In this document: piece after piece, positions 1-8,714 of the stretch
Layout of the letters: each line of letters starts with the position of its first letter
Numbering within the stretch: position 1 is the stretch's first letter
Assembly: GCF_020297485.1 (NCBI RefSeq)
Contig: NZ_JAIWZC010000001.1
Location: 3,472,001 to 3,536,000 of the forward strand
DNA length: 64,000 nucleotides
Direction: 5' to 3'
From: Enterocloster clostridioformis
GTDB lineage: Bacteria; Bacillota; Clostridia; Lachnospirales; Lachnospiraceae
Made by a program: the position numbers and the translations under genes
The notes under the pieces: generated by a model
Told to the model about the DNA's origin: nothing
Seen by the model: the letters and a program-made list of their open reading frames with translations, nothing else
Database searches by the model: none

Positions 1-275
1 GGGATGACGGAATCACGGCCCAGACCATCATGCTGGCTGCCGTGGAAAAGGGATACGGCGGATGTATGATTGGCAGCTGCATGCGGTCAGAGATTGGCCG
101 GCTCCTGGGACTTGATCCGGAGCATTACAGCATAGACCTGGTGCTGGCCCTTGGAAAGCCCAGGGAAGAAGTAGTCCTGGTGCCGGTAAAGGAAGATGGA
201 TCCACTGCGTACTACCGCGACGGGAATCAGGTTCACTATGTTCCCAAACGCAGCCTGGAGGACATCCTTCTGTGA
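1..275 (+). CDS. Nitroreductase family protein, C-terminal part (partial)
   Basis: The reading frame is open from the first bases of the window, so the gene starts upstream and only about 90 C-terminal residues are present. The visible part (DDGITAQTIMLAAVEKGYGG, then a CMIGSC segment and a tail of the type ALGKPREEVVLVPV) is typical of the FMN-binding end of NfsA/NfsB-like nitroreductases, in which this region lines the flavin pocket and supports the dimer interface. Substrate cannot be told from the fragment. A strong hairpin with a T-run follows about 60 bases after the stop, so this is probably the last gene of its transcript. Family assignment is fairly secure; start and operon context are unknown. 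Confidence 0.75.
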   Translation, partial: DDGITAQTIMLAAVEKGYGGCMIGSCMRSEIGRLLGLDPEHYSIDLVLALGKPREEVVLVPVKEDGSTAYYRDGNQVHYVPKRSLEDILL

Positions 276-334
276 TGTTCCTTTCATGATTTGGTTTTCA
301 GCACTGCGGCATTATATTCTGCCATGAATAAAAC

Positions 335-385
335 AAAGCGCATCGGGCGGACATGTATTTTACATGTACCCGATACGCTTTTTTC
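335..385 (+). terminator. Rho-independent terminator of the nitroreductase gene
   Basis: A long hairpin (AAAGCGCATCGGG at 335-347 pairing with CCCGATACGCTTT, with an inner ACATGTA/TACATGT stem) is followed by a T-run at 379-384. It lies between the convergent nitroreductase and P-type ATPase genes. A-rich sequence on the other side may let it act on the minus strand too. Confidence 0.75.
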
Positions 386-435
386 ATATTTCCGGAAGGT
401 AACTATTTCTTCGCTGCCAAAAGGCTTTACGCTTA

Positions 436-2370
436 TTACAGTGACAGGGCTCTCATTGCGTTTAGTATGGCAATGACCGACACGCCCACATCCGCGAACA
501 CTGCCTCCCACATATTGGCCGCGCCCGCGGCGCCCATTAAGAGCACCACTGCCTTGACCCCCAGCGCAAAGGCGATGTTCTGCTTTACAATGGACAGGGT
601 CTTTCGCGATATGCGGACCACATCCGCGATTCTGGCAGGGTTATCGTCCATAAGCACAATATCCGCCGCCTCGATGGCTGCATCTGATCCCATGCTTCCC
701 ATGGCAATTCCCACATCCGCCCTGGAGAGAACAGGCGCGTCATTGATTCCGTCTCCCACAAAGGCCAGCCTGTGCTTTCCTGTCTGCCGTGACAGCAGCT
801 CCTCAACCTTTGCCACCTTGTCTCCCGGAAGGAGCTCCGCGTGGACCTCATCCAGTCCCAGCCTGGCCGCCACTGCTTCCCCTACCTCTTTCTTGTCTCC
901 GGTGAGCATGATTGTCCTTCTGACACCCACCTTTTTAAGATTCCTGATTGCCTCCAATGCCTCATCCTTGATTGAATCCGATATGACGATATATCCGCAG
1001 TACACGCCGTCCAGAGCCACATACACAACCGTGCCCATGCTGGTGCATTCCTGATACTGCACATTCATTTCTTTCATCAGCTTGCTGTTGCCGGCCAGTA
1101 CGGTATGACCGTCAATCTCCGCCCGCACTCCATGGCCGGATATCTCCCGGGCATTGCTGACACGGTTCAGGTCCATGGTATCTCCCCACGCATCCTTGAT
1201 GGAGCGTGAGATGGGGTGGTCTGAATAACTTTCCGCCAGTGCCGCCAGTTCCAGCAGGGAACGCTTTTTCTCATCGGAAGGCTGGCTGGCCGCCCACACC
1301 CTGGTCCGCGGCACCTCAGACGCCTCCGGGACAGGGCTGCCGGCCACTGCGTGAATCTCAGTCACCTTGAATTCTCCCTTGGTCAGCGTACCTGTCTTAT
1401 CAAAGACAATGGTATCCATCTCAGACAGAGCCTCCAGATAGTTGCTTCCCTTGATGAGCACGCCCTTTTTGGAAGCAGCGCCGATGCCTGAGAAGAAGCT
1501 CATAGGCACGGAAATCACCAGGGCGCACGGGCAGGAGATTACCAGAAAGGTGCAGGCCCTTCTGACGCCCTCAGACCAGGTCTGGCCAAAGAACAGGGGC
1601 GGAATCACAGCCAGGAGCACGGCTCCCATCACCACCAGAGGGGTATAATATCTGGCAAACCGGGTGATGAAGTTTTCCACATGGGCTTTTTTGCTGCTGG
1701 CATTCTCCACCAGCTCCAGAATCTTTGCCACGGTGGAATCATCAAACTCCTTTGCGACCTGCACCCGCAGAAGGCCGCTGCCGTTGACACAGCCGCTGAT
1801 GATGTCGTCTCCCTCCGCTACCTTACGTGGCACGGACTCACCGGTCAGCGCTGAGGTATCCACCATGGAGTCCCCAAACACGACTTTGCCGTCAAGAGGA
1901 ATTCTCTCCCCGGACTTGACCACGATGATATCTCCCACCTGTACGTCGTCCGGGTTCACCTGCTTTAACTGCCCATCCTCCTCTATGTTGGCATACTCCG
2001 GGCAGATATCCATAAGCTCAGTGATGGACTGCCTGGAACGGTTCACCGCGTAGCTCTGGAACAGTTCGCCCACCTGATAAAACAGCATAACCGCCACAGC
2101 TTCCGAATATTCCCCCACGCCAAAGGCGCCGAAGGTAGCCACTGTCATCAGGAAATTCTCATCAAAAACCTGGCCGTTTCGGATATTGCGGAATGCCCTG
2201 TATACAACATCCAATCCAATCAGAACATAGGGAATTAGGTACAAAGCCATCTTTCCCCACAGCCCAAGCCATTCCGGCAAAATCTCCATGTGGTCTGACA
2301 CTGCCAGGGTAATGTAAATGATGAAGGCTGCTATGATACGGGACAGCATTGCCTTTTGTTTCTTAGTCAT
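436..2370 (-). CDS. cadA: Heavy-metal P1B-type ATPase (Cd/Zn/Co exporter family), no N-terminal HMA domain
   Basis: The 644-residue protein has the hallmarks of a metal-exporting P1B ATPase: CPC metal-transport motif in a membrane helix (SCPCALVIS, about residue 280), phosphorylation loop DKTGTLT (about 323), the SDHP histidine-proline motif (about 385) and hinge GDGINDAP (about 537). The CPC plus C-terminal segment fits the Zn/Cd/Pb/Co group better than the copper group, but the ion is inferred. Family members often carry one or more HMA domains at the N-terminus; here the protein starts directly at the membrane part, and a free HMA protein is encoded just upstream. It is the last gene of the ArsR - HMA - ATPase operon. 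The start is supported by a GGAAAGG ribosome site. Confidence 0.9.
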   Translation of the reverse strand: MTKKQKAMLSRIIAAFIIYITLAVSDHMEILPEWLGLWGKMALYLIPYVLIGLDVVYRAFRNIRNGQVFDENFLMTVATFGAFGVGEYSEAVAVMLFYQVGELFQSYAVNRSRQSITELMDICPEYANIEEDGQLKQVNPDDVQVGDIIVVKSGERIPLDGKVVFGDSMVDTSALTGESVPRKVAEGDDIISGCVNGSGLLRVQVAKEFDDSTVAKILELVENASSKKAHVENFITRFARYYTPLVVMGAVLLAVIPPLFFGQTWSEGVRRACTFLVISCPCALVISVPMSFFSGIGAASKKGVLIKGSNYLEALSEMDTIVFDKTGTLTKGEFKVTEIHAVAGSPVPEASEVPRTRVWAASQPSDEKKRSLLELAALAESYSDHPISRSIKDAWGDTMDLNRVSNAREISGHGVRAEIDGHTVLAGNSKLMKEMNVQYQECTSMGTVVYVALDGVYCGYIVISDSIKDEALEAIRNLKKVGVRRTIMLTGDKKEVGEAVAARLGLDEVHAELLPGDKVAKVEELLSRQTGKHRLAFVGDGINDAPVLSRADVGIAMGSMGSDAAIEAADIVLMDDNPARIADVVRISRKTLSIVKQNIAFALGVKAVVLLMGAAGAANMWEAVFADVGVSVIAILNAMRALSL

Positions 2371-2403
2371 ATCGTTTTCCTTTCCGGTGCCGTCCTGCTG
2401 CGT

Positions 2404-2622
2404 TTAAAGCTGGATCACGCAGTCAGGCTCCACCTTCCTGCATACAGACACTACTTCCTTCATAATTTCATCGAACCTGCTGTCATCTGCTTCTATGGTC
2501 ATCTTCTGGGTCATGAAGCTTACCGTTGCATCTGAGACTCCCTCAATCTTCTTGATTGCTTCCTCCATCTTGGCTGCGCAGTTGGCACAATCCAGGTCCT
2601 GCAGTTTGAATTTCTTCTTCAT
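2404..2622 (-). CDS. Small HMA-domain metal-binding protein
   Basis: This 72-residue cytoplasmic protein is a single heavy-metal-associated (ferredoxin-like) domain. The metal-binding CxxC is seen in DCANCAAKMEEAIKKIEGV near residue 13, and the rest fits the usual strand-helix pattern. It lies 33 bases before the P-type ATPase gene, so it probably serves as the detached metal-binding domain or chaperone that hands metal to the exporter. The start is preceded by GGAGGAGAATAAGA. Length is normal for stand-alone HMA proteins. Metal specificity (Zn/Cd versus Cu) is not determined by the sequence alone. Confidence 0.88.
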   Translation of the reverse strand: MKKKFKLQDLDCANCAAKMEEAIKKIEGVSDATVSFMTQKMTIEADDSRFDEIMKEVVSVCRKVEPDCVIQL

Positions 2623-2699
2623 TCTTATTCTCCTCCATATTTGTTATTTTATTTATGATCCGTTTTCCATCCCTGCACCATCGGCATCTGCCGCAAAAC

Positions 2700-3059
2700 C
2701 TATTCCTCTATATGCTCCATACCCTGGTTGATGATGGTCCTCACATGGCTGTCCGCCAGCGAATAGAATACGGCCTTGCCGTCCCTGCGGCTCTTAACCA
2801 GGCGGTTCTGCTTAAGGATTCTCAGCTGGTGTGATATGGCTGACTGGTTCATATTAAGCAGCTGCGCAATGTCGCAGACACACATCTCCGCCTCAAAGAG
2901 CACATACAATATCTTGATCCTGGTGGAATCCCCAAACACCTTGAATATCTCCGCCAGGTCATATAGCTTATCCTCATCCGGCATCTTGTCATTGACTGCC
3001 CTTACCACATCCTCATGAACCTGGTAAAAATCGCAGCATTCCACATCATTCATTGCCAT
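2700..3059 (-). CDS. ArsR/SmtB-family metal-sensing repressor
   Basis: The 119-residue winged-helix protein has the family recognition-helix region (LNMNQSAISHQLRILKQN). The first metal-site motif ELCVC appears as EMCVCDI around residue 58, and the C-terminal alpha5 signature D-x-H-x10-H-x2-E is complete (DSH through HIEE). The cysteine site recalls CadC/CmtR and the alpha5 site recalls CzrA/SmtB, so Zn and/or Cd/Pb sensing is likely. It heads the operon with the HMA protein and ATPase, and metal binding would release it from the inverted repeat just upstream. The first of two ATGs is used; GAGGAGG lies at good distance. Confidence 0.9.
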   Translation of the reverse strand: MAMNDVECCDFYQVHEDVVRAVNDKMPDEDKLYDLAEIFKVFGDSTRIKILYVLFEAEMCVCDIAQLLNMNQSAISHQLRILKQNRLVKSRRDGKAVFYSLADSHVRTIINQGMEHIEE

Positions 3060-3096
3060 GGCTGGTAACCTCCTCTTCTTATTTTTATTTGATTAA

Positions 3097-3112
3097 ATGA
3101 ATGTGTGTTCAT
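3097..3112 (-). promoter_or_regulatory. Putative ArsR/SmtB operator
   Basis: Inverted repeat ATGAA-N6-TTCAT, placed just downstream of the -10 box and upstream of the repressor gene. SmtB/CzrA-type sites are imperfect repeats containing TGAA/TTCA half-sites, so this is a good autoregulation candidate. Binding is inferred. Confidence 0.6.
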
Positions 3113-3126
3113 ATGTTTATATCTAC

Positions 3127-3154
3127 ATTATATGCTCAGATTTTAAAATGTCAA
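3127..3154 (-). promoter_or_regulatory. Promoter of the metal-resistance operon
   Basis: Minus-strand TTGACA (3149-3154) and TATAAT (3127-3132) separated by 16 bases, about 70 bases upstream of the ArsR-type repressor start. Confidence 0.75.
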
Positions 3155-3196
3155 CTGGAAAATTAAAAAATATTTGAAAATCCCACTCAGTCAGGC

Positions 3197-3232
3197 AAAA
3201 ATAAAAGGAGCCGGCCCCATGGGACCAGCTCC
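3197..3232 (-). terminator. Terminator after aspS
   Basis: On the minus strand a 12-bp stem (GGAGCTGGTCCC paired with GGGGCCGGCTCC, two G-U pairs) is followed by TTTTATTTTTG. It lies about a dozen bases after the aspS stop and closes the housekeeping operon. Confidence 0.85.
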
Positions 3233-3243
3233 GTCTGATAATC

Positions 3244-5046
3244 CTATATATGATACTGCTCTTCCTCAGCCGCAACCGCAATATGCAGCTCCTCCAGCTG
3301 TTTCTCATCCACCTGTCCAGGCGCCTCCGTCATCAGACAGGAAGCATCCTTCACCTTAGGGAACGCGATAACGTCGCGGATACTGTCAGCTCCCACCATT
3401 AACATCACCACACGGTCCAGGCCATATGCCAGGCCTGCGTGGGGCGGAACACCATACTTAAATGCCTCCAGAAGAAAGCCGAACTGCTCCTTGGCTCTCT
3501 CAGGCGTAAAGCCCAGCACTTCAAACATCTTGGACTGGATATCGGCCTGGTGGATACGCACGGAACCGCCTCCCATCTCCACGCCGTTCAGGACGATATC
3601 ATAAGCCTTGGCGCGAACCCTGCCGGGATCCGTATCAATATACTGTAAATCTTCATCCATGGGCATGGTGAACGGATGGTGCATGGCCACGTAACGGTCC
3701 TCTTCCTCTGAATATTCCAGAAGCGGGAACTCTGTCACCCACAGGAACTTAAAGTCATCCTTCTTAAGCAAATCCAGCTGTCTGGCCAGTTCCAGACGCA
3801 GGTTGCCCAGGACATCAAATACCACCTTATCCCGGTCAGCGGCAAACAGCAGCAGGTCGCCCGGCTTTCCGTCCATGACCTTAATCAGGGCATTCATTTC
3901 CTCATCCTTCATGAACTTTGCAAAGGAGGACTTGAAGGTGCCGTCCTCGCTGATTGCCACATAGGCAAGTCCCTTGGCGCCAAAGCCCTTGGCATACTCC
4001 ACCAGAGCGTCTATCTTTTTACGGGGCATATGTCCCTGTCCCCGGGCATTAATGCCGCGGACGCTGCCGCCATTTTCCAGGGCGCCCTTAAACACCGCGA
4101 ACTCACAGCCCTTAACCGCCTCCGAAACATTCTTAAGCTCCATACCAAAACGCAGGTCCGGCTTATCAGAGCCAAAGCGGTCCATGGCCTCCTGCCAGGT
4201 CATGCGGGGAATGGGCAGCTGCACATCAAAATTGCAGATTTCCTTAAACAGCTTCTTTAACAGGCGCTCATTTACATCCAGCACATCGTCCACATCCACA
4301 AAGGACAGCTCCATGTCAATCTGTGTGAATTCAGGCTGACGGTCTGCCCTCAGGTCCTCATCGCGGTAGCAGCGGGCCAGCTGGAAATAGCGGTCATAAC
4401 CGGAACACATGAGAAGCTGCTTGAACAGCTGCGGTGACTGGGGCAGGGCGTAGAAGGAACCAGGATGCACGCGGCTGGGTACCAGATAATCCCTGGCCCC
4501 CTCAGGCGTACTCTTAATCAGGGTGGGAGTCTCAATCTCAAGGAATCCCTCAGATGCCAGAAAAGCTCTGGTCAGGGTAGCCACCCGGCTCCTAATCATA
4601 AGATTTCTCTGGATATCCGGTCTTCTCAAATCCAGGAAACGGTATTTCAGGCGCAGCTCTTCCTTTGTCTTGCTGTTCTCCTCAATGGGGAAGGGAGGTG
4701 TCTCGGACTCGGAAAGAATGCGCATGGAATTGGCCCTGATTTCTATGGCTCCTGTGGCCAGATTGGTATTTACCGCGCCGGAGCGGGCCTCCACCCGTCC
4801 TGTAACGGCAACTACGAACTCGCTCCTCAGCTTTTCCGCCTTTGCAAAGCTCTCTGCGCCGCAGTCATTTTCCTCAAATATAATCTGAAGGATGCCGGAG
4901 CGGTCCCTCAAATCCACAAAGATGATGCCGCCCTTATTCCTGCTCTTCTGGACCCATCCCATAACGGTCACTTCCTGACCGATGTGGGCAGTGGTCACTT
5001 CCGTACATCTATGGGTACGCTTTAACCCAACCATTGATTCTGCCAT
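3244..5046 (-). CDS. aspS: Aspartyl-tRNA synthetase
   Basis: The 600-residue class II synthetase charges tRNA-Asp. The N-terminal OB-fold anticodon-binding domain (about 1-110, GWVQKSRNKGGIIFVDLRDR) is followed by the catalytic core with motif 2 (FQLARCYRDEDLRADRQPEFTQ region), a bacterial-type GAD insertion, and motif 3 (GLAYGLDRVVMLM) near the C-terminus. Length is normal for bacterial AspRS. Whether it is discriminating or also charges tRNA-Asn cannot be decided here. It is the last gene of the rel - MBL - hemZ - hisS - aspS set, 22 bases after the hisS stop. AAGGAG supports the start. Confidence 0.97.
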   Translation of the reverse strand: MAESMVGLKRTHRCTEVTTAHIGQEVTVMGWVQKSRNKGGIIFVDLRDRSGILQIIFEENDCGAESFAKAEKLRSEFVVAVTGRVEARSGAVNTNLATGAIEIRANSMRILSESETPPFPIEENSKTKEELRLKYRFLDLRRPDIQRNLMIRSRVATLTRAFLASEGFLEIETPTLIKSTPEGARDYLVPSRVHPGSFYALPQSPQLFKQLLMCSGYDRYFQLARCYRDEDLRADRQPEFTQIDMELSFVDVDDVLDVNERLLKKLFKEICNFDVQLPIPRMTWQEAMDRFGSDKPDLRFGMELKNVSEAVKGCEFAVFKGALENGGSVRGINARGQGHMPRKKIDALVEYAKGFGAKGLAYVAISEDGTFKSSFAKFMKDEEMNALIKVMDGKPGDLLLFAADRDKVVFDVLGNLRLELARQLDLLKKDDFKFLWVTEFPLLEYSEEEDRYVAMHHPFTMPMDEDLQYIDTDPGRVRAKAYDIVLNGVEMGGGSVRIHQADIQSKMFEVLGFTPERAKEQFGFLLEAFKYGVPPHAGLAYGLDRVVMLMVGADSIRDVIAFPKVKDASCLMTEAPGQVDEKQLEELHIAVAAEEEQYHI

Positions 5047-5068
5047 TGTCTTATCTCCTTTATTTTCC

Positions 5069-6334
5069 TTAATTCTTCAGGCTTTCCTTATAAAATTCCT
5101 TAAACTCCGTATACCCTTCCCTGCCCAGCTGTTCCTTCTGGAACTTCTTGTTCTTATTCATCTGGGCAACCAGAACCCGTACGCCCTTCTTTCTCTCTTC
5201 CATGGCCTCGCGGATTACAGCTGCCAGCCTGGCGCTGTCCACGCCCTTCTCAAAGAGAAACGCCTTACTGGCAGAAGCGCCGGGCACGGTAAAGCCATTG
5301 TCCATAAGGATGGTTACAATGCGCTCAAAGCCTATGGAGAATCCGCAGGCCGGTGTCTCCATGCCTGTAAACTTTCCAATCATCTTATCGTAGCGGCCGC
5401 CGCCTGCCACGGAACCGCCAAAGCCCTCCATGGAGACCTCGAAAATAGTCCCTGTATAATATGACATGCCCCTGACCAGCGTGGGGTCGAACTCCAGGCC
5501 GAAGTCAGCCTCAGCCACCTCAGCCACCGTGTCCATGATGTGGGCCAGGCCCTCGCTTACATTGGCGGGCATCACCTCTGAGAGCATCTGTCCCAGGGCC
5601 CTTACCCCGGCTGCATCCTTTGTCACGTTCTTAAGCATGTCCAGATATTTGCTTACGCTCTCCGGACAATAGCCGGATTCCAGAAGCTCCTTCTCCACGC
5701 CTTCATACCCAATCTTATCCATCTTGTCCAGGGTAATAAATACCTGGTCCATGGACTCCTCCGGAAAACCGCAGTACAGGGCCATGCCCCGCAGGATGCC
5801 CCTGTCATTGATACGGACAGTAAAGCCGTTGTCCGGGCAGATTCTTCCAAGGGCAGTGGTGGTGGCCAGAATCAGCTCAATTTCAGCCAGGCTGGTGGCA
5901 TCTCCCAGAATATCGATGTCACACTGAACAAACTGGCGGAAACGGCCCTTCTGGGGGCGGTCCGCGCGCCACACGCTTCCCATCTGAAGCGCCTTGAAGG
6001 GACTTGGCAGGTTGGCTGCATTGTTGGCGTAATAGCGGGAAAGGGGGAGGGTCAGGTCATAGCGCAGGCCGCTGTCCACCAGGTCATTCTCTTCCTTTGC
6101 CCCTTCCAGGTTAAGCTTGTCCCCTCTTTTCAGTATCTTGAAAATCAGCTTCTCATTATCTCCGCCCTGTTTGCTGGTCAGGTTCCCGATGTGCTCTACG
6201 CAGGGTGTCTCTATCTGGGTAAATCCAAAGCTTTTATAGGTCTCTTTGATTTGATTCATCACGTACTCACGAATCTGCATCTCAGCAGGCGTGATATCTC
6301 TCATGCCGGTGACCGGCTTCTTTGCTAATGCCAT
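5069..6334 (-). CDS. hisS: Histidyl-tRNA synthetase
   Basis: Class II synthetase that charges tRNA-His. Motif 2 is visible as VWRADRPQKGRFRQFVQCD, the histidine-specific segment as LVRGMSYYTGTIFEV, and motif 3 as ACGFSIGFERIV; the short C-terminal anticodon-binding domain follows. I start it at the ATG of MALAKKPVTGMRD because GGAG lies 7 bases before it. An in-frame ATG 48 bases upstream (6382) lacks a good ribosome site and adds a tail unusual for the family. About 421 residues, normal for HisRS. It sits between hemZ and aspS; no T-box leader is seen. Confidence 0.95.
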   Translation of the reverse strand: MALAKKPVTGMRDITPAEMQIREYVMNQIKETYKSFGFTQIETPCVEHIGNLTSKQGGDNEKLIFKILKRGDKLNLEGAKEENDLVDSGLRYDLTLPLSRYYANNAANLPSPFKALQMGSVWRADRPQKGRFRQFVQCDIDILGDATSLAEIELILATTTALGRICPDNGFTVRINDRGILRGMALYCGFPEESMDQVFITLDKMDKIGYEGVEKELLESGYCPESVSKYLDMLKNVTKDAAGVRALGQMLSEVMPANVSEGLAHIMDTVAEVAEADFGLEFDPTLVRGMSYYTGTIFEVSMEGFGGSVAGGGRYDKMIGKFTGMETPACGFSIGFERIVTILMDNGFTVPGASASKAFLFEKGVDSARLAAVIREAMEERKKGVRVLVAQMNKNKKFQKEQLGREGYTEFKEFYKESLKN

Positions 6335-6453
6335 ACGCGTTCTCCAATCCTGATTTTTCTTCAATATCTTTATTTTAAGCATCTTTTATGATTTTGCAAG
6401 TGTTTTCAATGATTTTTTCCTCCCTGTGAGTCCGCGCCGCCGCGGGCTTACAG

Positions 6454-7974
6454 TTAAAGGATGCGCTCCTTGCGCTGTATCATCTCGTCAATCCTGCTGA
6501 TGTACTGCTCCACTTCCTTTACATTCTCGCAGCGTTCCCTGCGGTTCTCAGAAGGAAATACCACCTTGGTGGTGGTTCCCGCGCCGCAGGCAGCTATGGT
6601 CTGCATCTCCTCCATGATAAGGATGTTGTAGATACAGGCTTTGCCGGGCAGGGAGTACCCTACATTCTCAAAATTACCGGCCATGTTTTTCTGGCGGTAC
6701 AGATAATAGGGCTCCATACCCATCTCACGGGCGCAGGCAGCGCTGAGCTCGATCATCTCCGGGGTGTTCTGAATCTTCAGCCCGCCGTACTCCTCCCTGA
6801 ACATGTTGAGCCTGGCCGCCCTCTTGATGGCCAGGGAATGGACCGTAAGGGAATCCGGGCCTAGAGCCCGTACCTCCTCCAATGTGCGCCGCACATCATC
6901 CATATTCTCCTCTGGAAGCCCCATAATCAGATCCATGTTGATGTTGTCAAATCCCAGCTCCCGGGCCATGTAAAAACGCTCCTTCACCATCTCCACGGTG
7001 TGGTGGCGCCCAATGAGGTCCAGGGTTTTCTGGTTCATGGTCTGGGGATTAATGGAAATACGGGTAATGCCGTGGTCTCTCAGCACCTTAAGCTTGTCCG
7101 GGGTAATGCTGTCCGGCCTTCCGGCCTCCACTGTAAACTCCAGCACGCGGCTCAGGTCAAAGAGCTGCTCCAGCCTGCTTAAAAGGGCTTCCAAATCCTC
7201 CGCGGGAAGGGACGTGGGGGTGCCTCCGCCGAAATAGACCGTGTCCAGGGGCCTTCCCTCCATCTTCCGGGCCGTATATTCCAGCTCCTTAAACAACGCC
7301 TCCAGATAAAGACCTGTACGCCCCCTCCATTTTTCAATGGGATAGGAGGTAAAGGAACAGTACAGACAGGTGGTGGGGCAGAATGGTATCCCCACATACA
7401 GGCTGTAGCCCCGCTCATAGTCCAATGGTTCCAGAAGTTTTTTCTCCCTGGCGGCAATCTCAATGCTCAAATCTATCTTATCATCGCTGGCAAGGTAGGT
7501 CTCCTTCATAAAAGAACGGATATCCTCCTCCTTCCAGCCTTCCTCCAGCCTGGTAAGGGCTATCTTGGTGGGGCGGATGCCGGTGAGGGAACCCCAGGGC
7601 ATTTCCTTGCCCGTGCGCGCCGCCAGCATGAGGTAAAACATTTTCTTTATGACATTCTTGGTGGCGGAATGGTCCGAAAGGTCCGAGGGACGGGTGCGGG
7701 AATCCGATAACTTCCAGCCCTTTAACCCCTCCGGCCGTGATGGGGCCTGATCTTTTCCCGGCTCCATCACGGTCCCGTTCCCGCTTAAGTCCTCTGAGGC
7801 GGCTCCATTTTCCCATATACAGACGGAAACCGTGCCATCTCCCAGCCGTGTCTCCACGTAAAAGTCCACCCCGTCTTTTACCTCATGGGCATAAGCCTCA
7901 CCTGGATAAAAGGACATCAGAAGTTCTCTGATGTCCTGTTCGTACCGGTTATCCTGTATTAAAAGTCCAATCAT
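6454..7974 (-). CDS. hemZ: HemZ-type radical SAM protein (coproporphyrinogen dehydrogenase family)
   Basis: The 506-residue protein carries the HemN-family radical SAM cluster motif CPTTCLYC (about residues 196-204), preceded by YVGIPF and followed by a TIM-barrel core with the GGGTPT motif and MGLPEE. An N-terminal extension of about 170 residues before the radical SAM core is typical of HemZ of Firmicutes. The textbook role is oxygen-independent oxidative decarboxylation of coproporphyrinogen III, but many HemN-like proteins act in other reactions and no other haem genes are near, so the activity is uncertain. The conserved position between the MBL hydrolase and hisS supports orthology to clostridial HemZ. 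Confidence 0.85.
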   Translation of the reverse strand: MIGLLIQDNRYEQDIRELLMSFYPGEAYAHEVKDGVDFYVETRLGDGTVSVCIWENGAASEDLSGNGTVMEPGKDQAPSRPEGLKGWKLSDSRTRPSDLSDHSATKNVIKKMFYLMLAARTGKEMPWGSLTGIRPTKIALTRLEEGWKEEDIRSFMKETYLASDDKIDLSIEIAAREKKLLEPLDYERGYSLYVGIPFCPTTCLYCSFTSYPIEKWRGRTGLYLEALFKELEYTARKMEGRPLDTVYFGGGTPTSLPAEDLEALLSRLEQLFDLSRVLEFTVEAGRPDSITPDKLKVLRDHGITRISINPQTMNQKTLDLIGRHHTVEMVKERFYMARELGFDNINMDLIMGLPEENMDDVRRTLEEVRALGPDSLTVHSLAIKRAARLNMFREEYGGLKIQNTPEMIELSAACAREMGMEPYYLYRQKNMAGNFENVGYSLPGKACIYNILIMEEMQTIAACGAGTTTKVVFPSENRRERCENVKEVEQYISRIDEMIQRKERIL

Positions 7975-8006
7975 ACAAAACCTGCTTTCTATAATAAAGC
8001 CTTCTT

Positions 8007-8693
8007 TTATTCCTGTTTGAAGGCATCCGGGCCTTTTACCCGGAGGATGTTGTCTCTTACCGTAAGCACGGGATTCCCCTTCTTCTCAAACCCGATGGTG
8101 GTGGGATCTCCGTGTCCTGTATACACCATGGTATCATCCGGCAGTTTAAACAGTACGTCCACAATGGAGCTGACAATACGAATCGTATTCCCTGTGGGCA
8201 GGTCTGTCCTGCCATAGGAACCGCAAAACAGGGTATCGCCTGCAAAGACAATGCCCTCATCCGGCAGATAGAAGCAGCAGGAGCCTGCGGTATGTCCCGG
8301 TGTGAACAGCACCTTCCACCTGGTTCCCAAAAGCTCCAGCTCCTGTCCGTCATGGAGAAGCACATCCGCATGAAGGCTGGTCTGCGGGCCTCTGAATCCT
8401 CCGGTCATATTAAGCTTTGTATCGGCCAGCATATTTTCCTCTGTCTCATATGCATAGACCTTTACCCGGAATGCCCTGAGCACATCCGGCACAGCCATGA
8501 TATGGTCAAAATGGCCGTGGGTCAGCAGGACTGCCGTGAGATTGATTCCCAGCTCGCTGCACATATTCAGAATATAGGGAGCGTTGTCAGCCGGGTCAAT
8601 GACCACCCCCTCCTTGGCCTGCTCATCATAAACCAGATAACAGTTGGTACTCACCTGTCCCAGTACACATGTCTTAATCCTAATATCGCTCAT
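8007..8693 (-). CDS. MBL-fold metallo-hydrolase (glyoxalase II-like)
   Basis: This 228-residue cytoplasmic protein has the metallo-beta-lactamase fold. The dinuclear metal motif THGHFDH is at about residues 58-65, further ligands lie in FTPGHTAGSCCFY and FAGDTLF, and TGHGDPTTIGFEK is near the C-terminus. Short proteins of this type are usually annotated as hydroxyacylglutathione hydrolase-like, but clostridia generally lack glutathione, so the substrate is unknown. It follows rel by about 20 bases and precedes hemZ by about 30 bases in the same operon, an arrangement common in Lachnospiraceae. Confidence 0.88.
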   Translation of the reverse strand: MSDIRIKTCVLGQVSTNCYLVYDEQAKEGVVIDPADNAPYILNMCSELGINLTAVLLTHGHFDHIMAVPDVLRAFRVKVYAYETEENMLADTKLNMTGGFRGPQTSLHADVLLHDGQELELLGTRWKVLFTPGHTAGSCCFYLPDEGIVFAGDTLFCGSYGRTDLPTGNTIRIVSSIVDVLFKLPDDTMVYTGHGDPTTIGFEKKGNPVLTVRDNILRVKGPDAFKQE

Positions 8694-8714
8694 TTCCTTC
8701 CCCTTTCATCACAT

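Noticed and set aside
5069..6453. T-box leader for hisS/aspS
   Set aside because: The gap before hisS is only about 120 bases and shows no T-box core or specifier stem.
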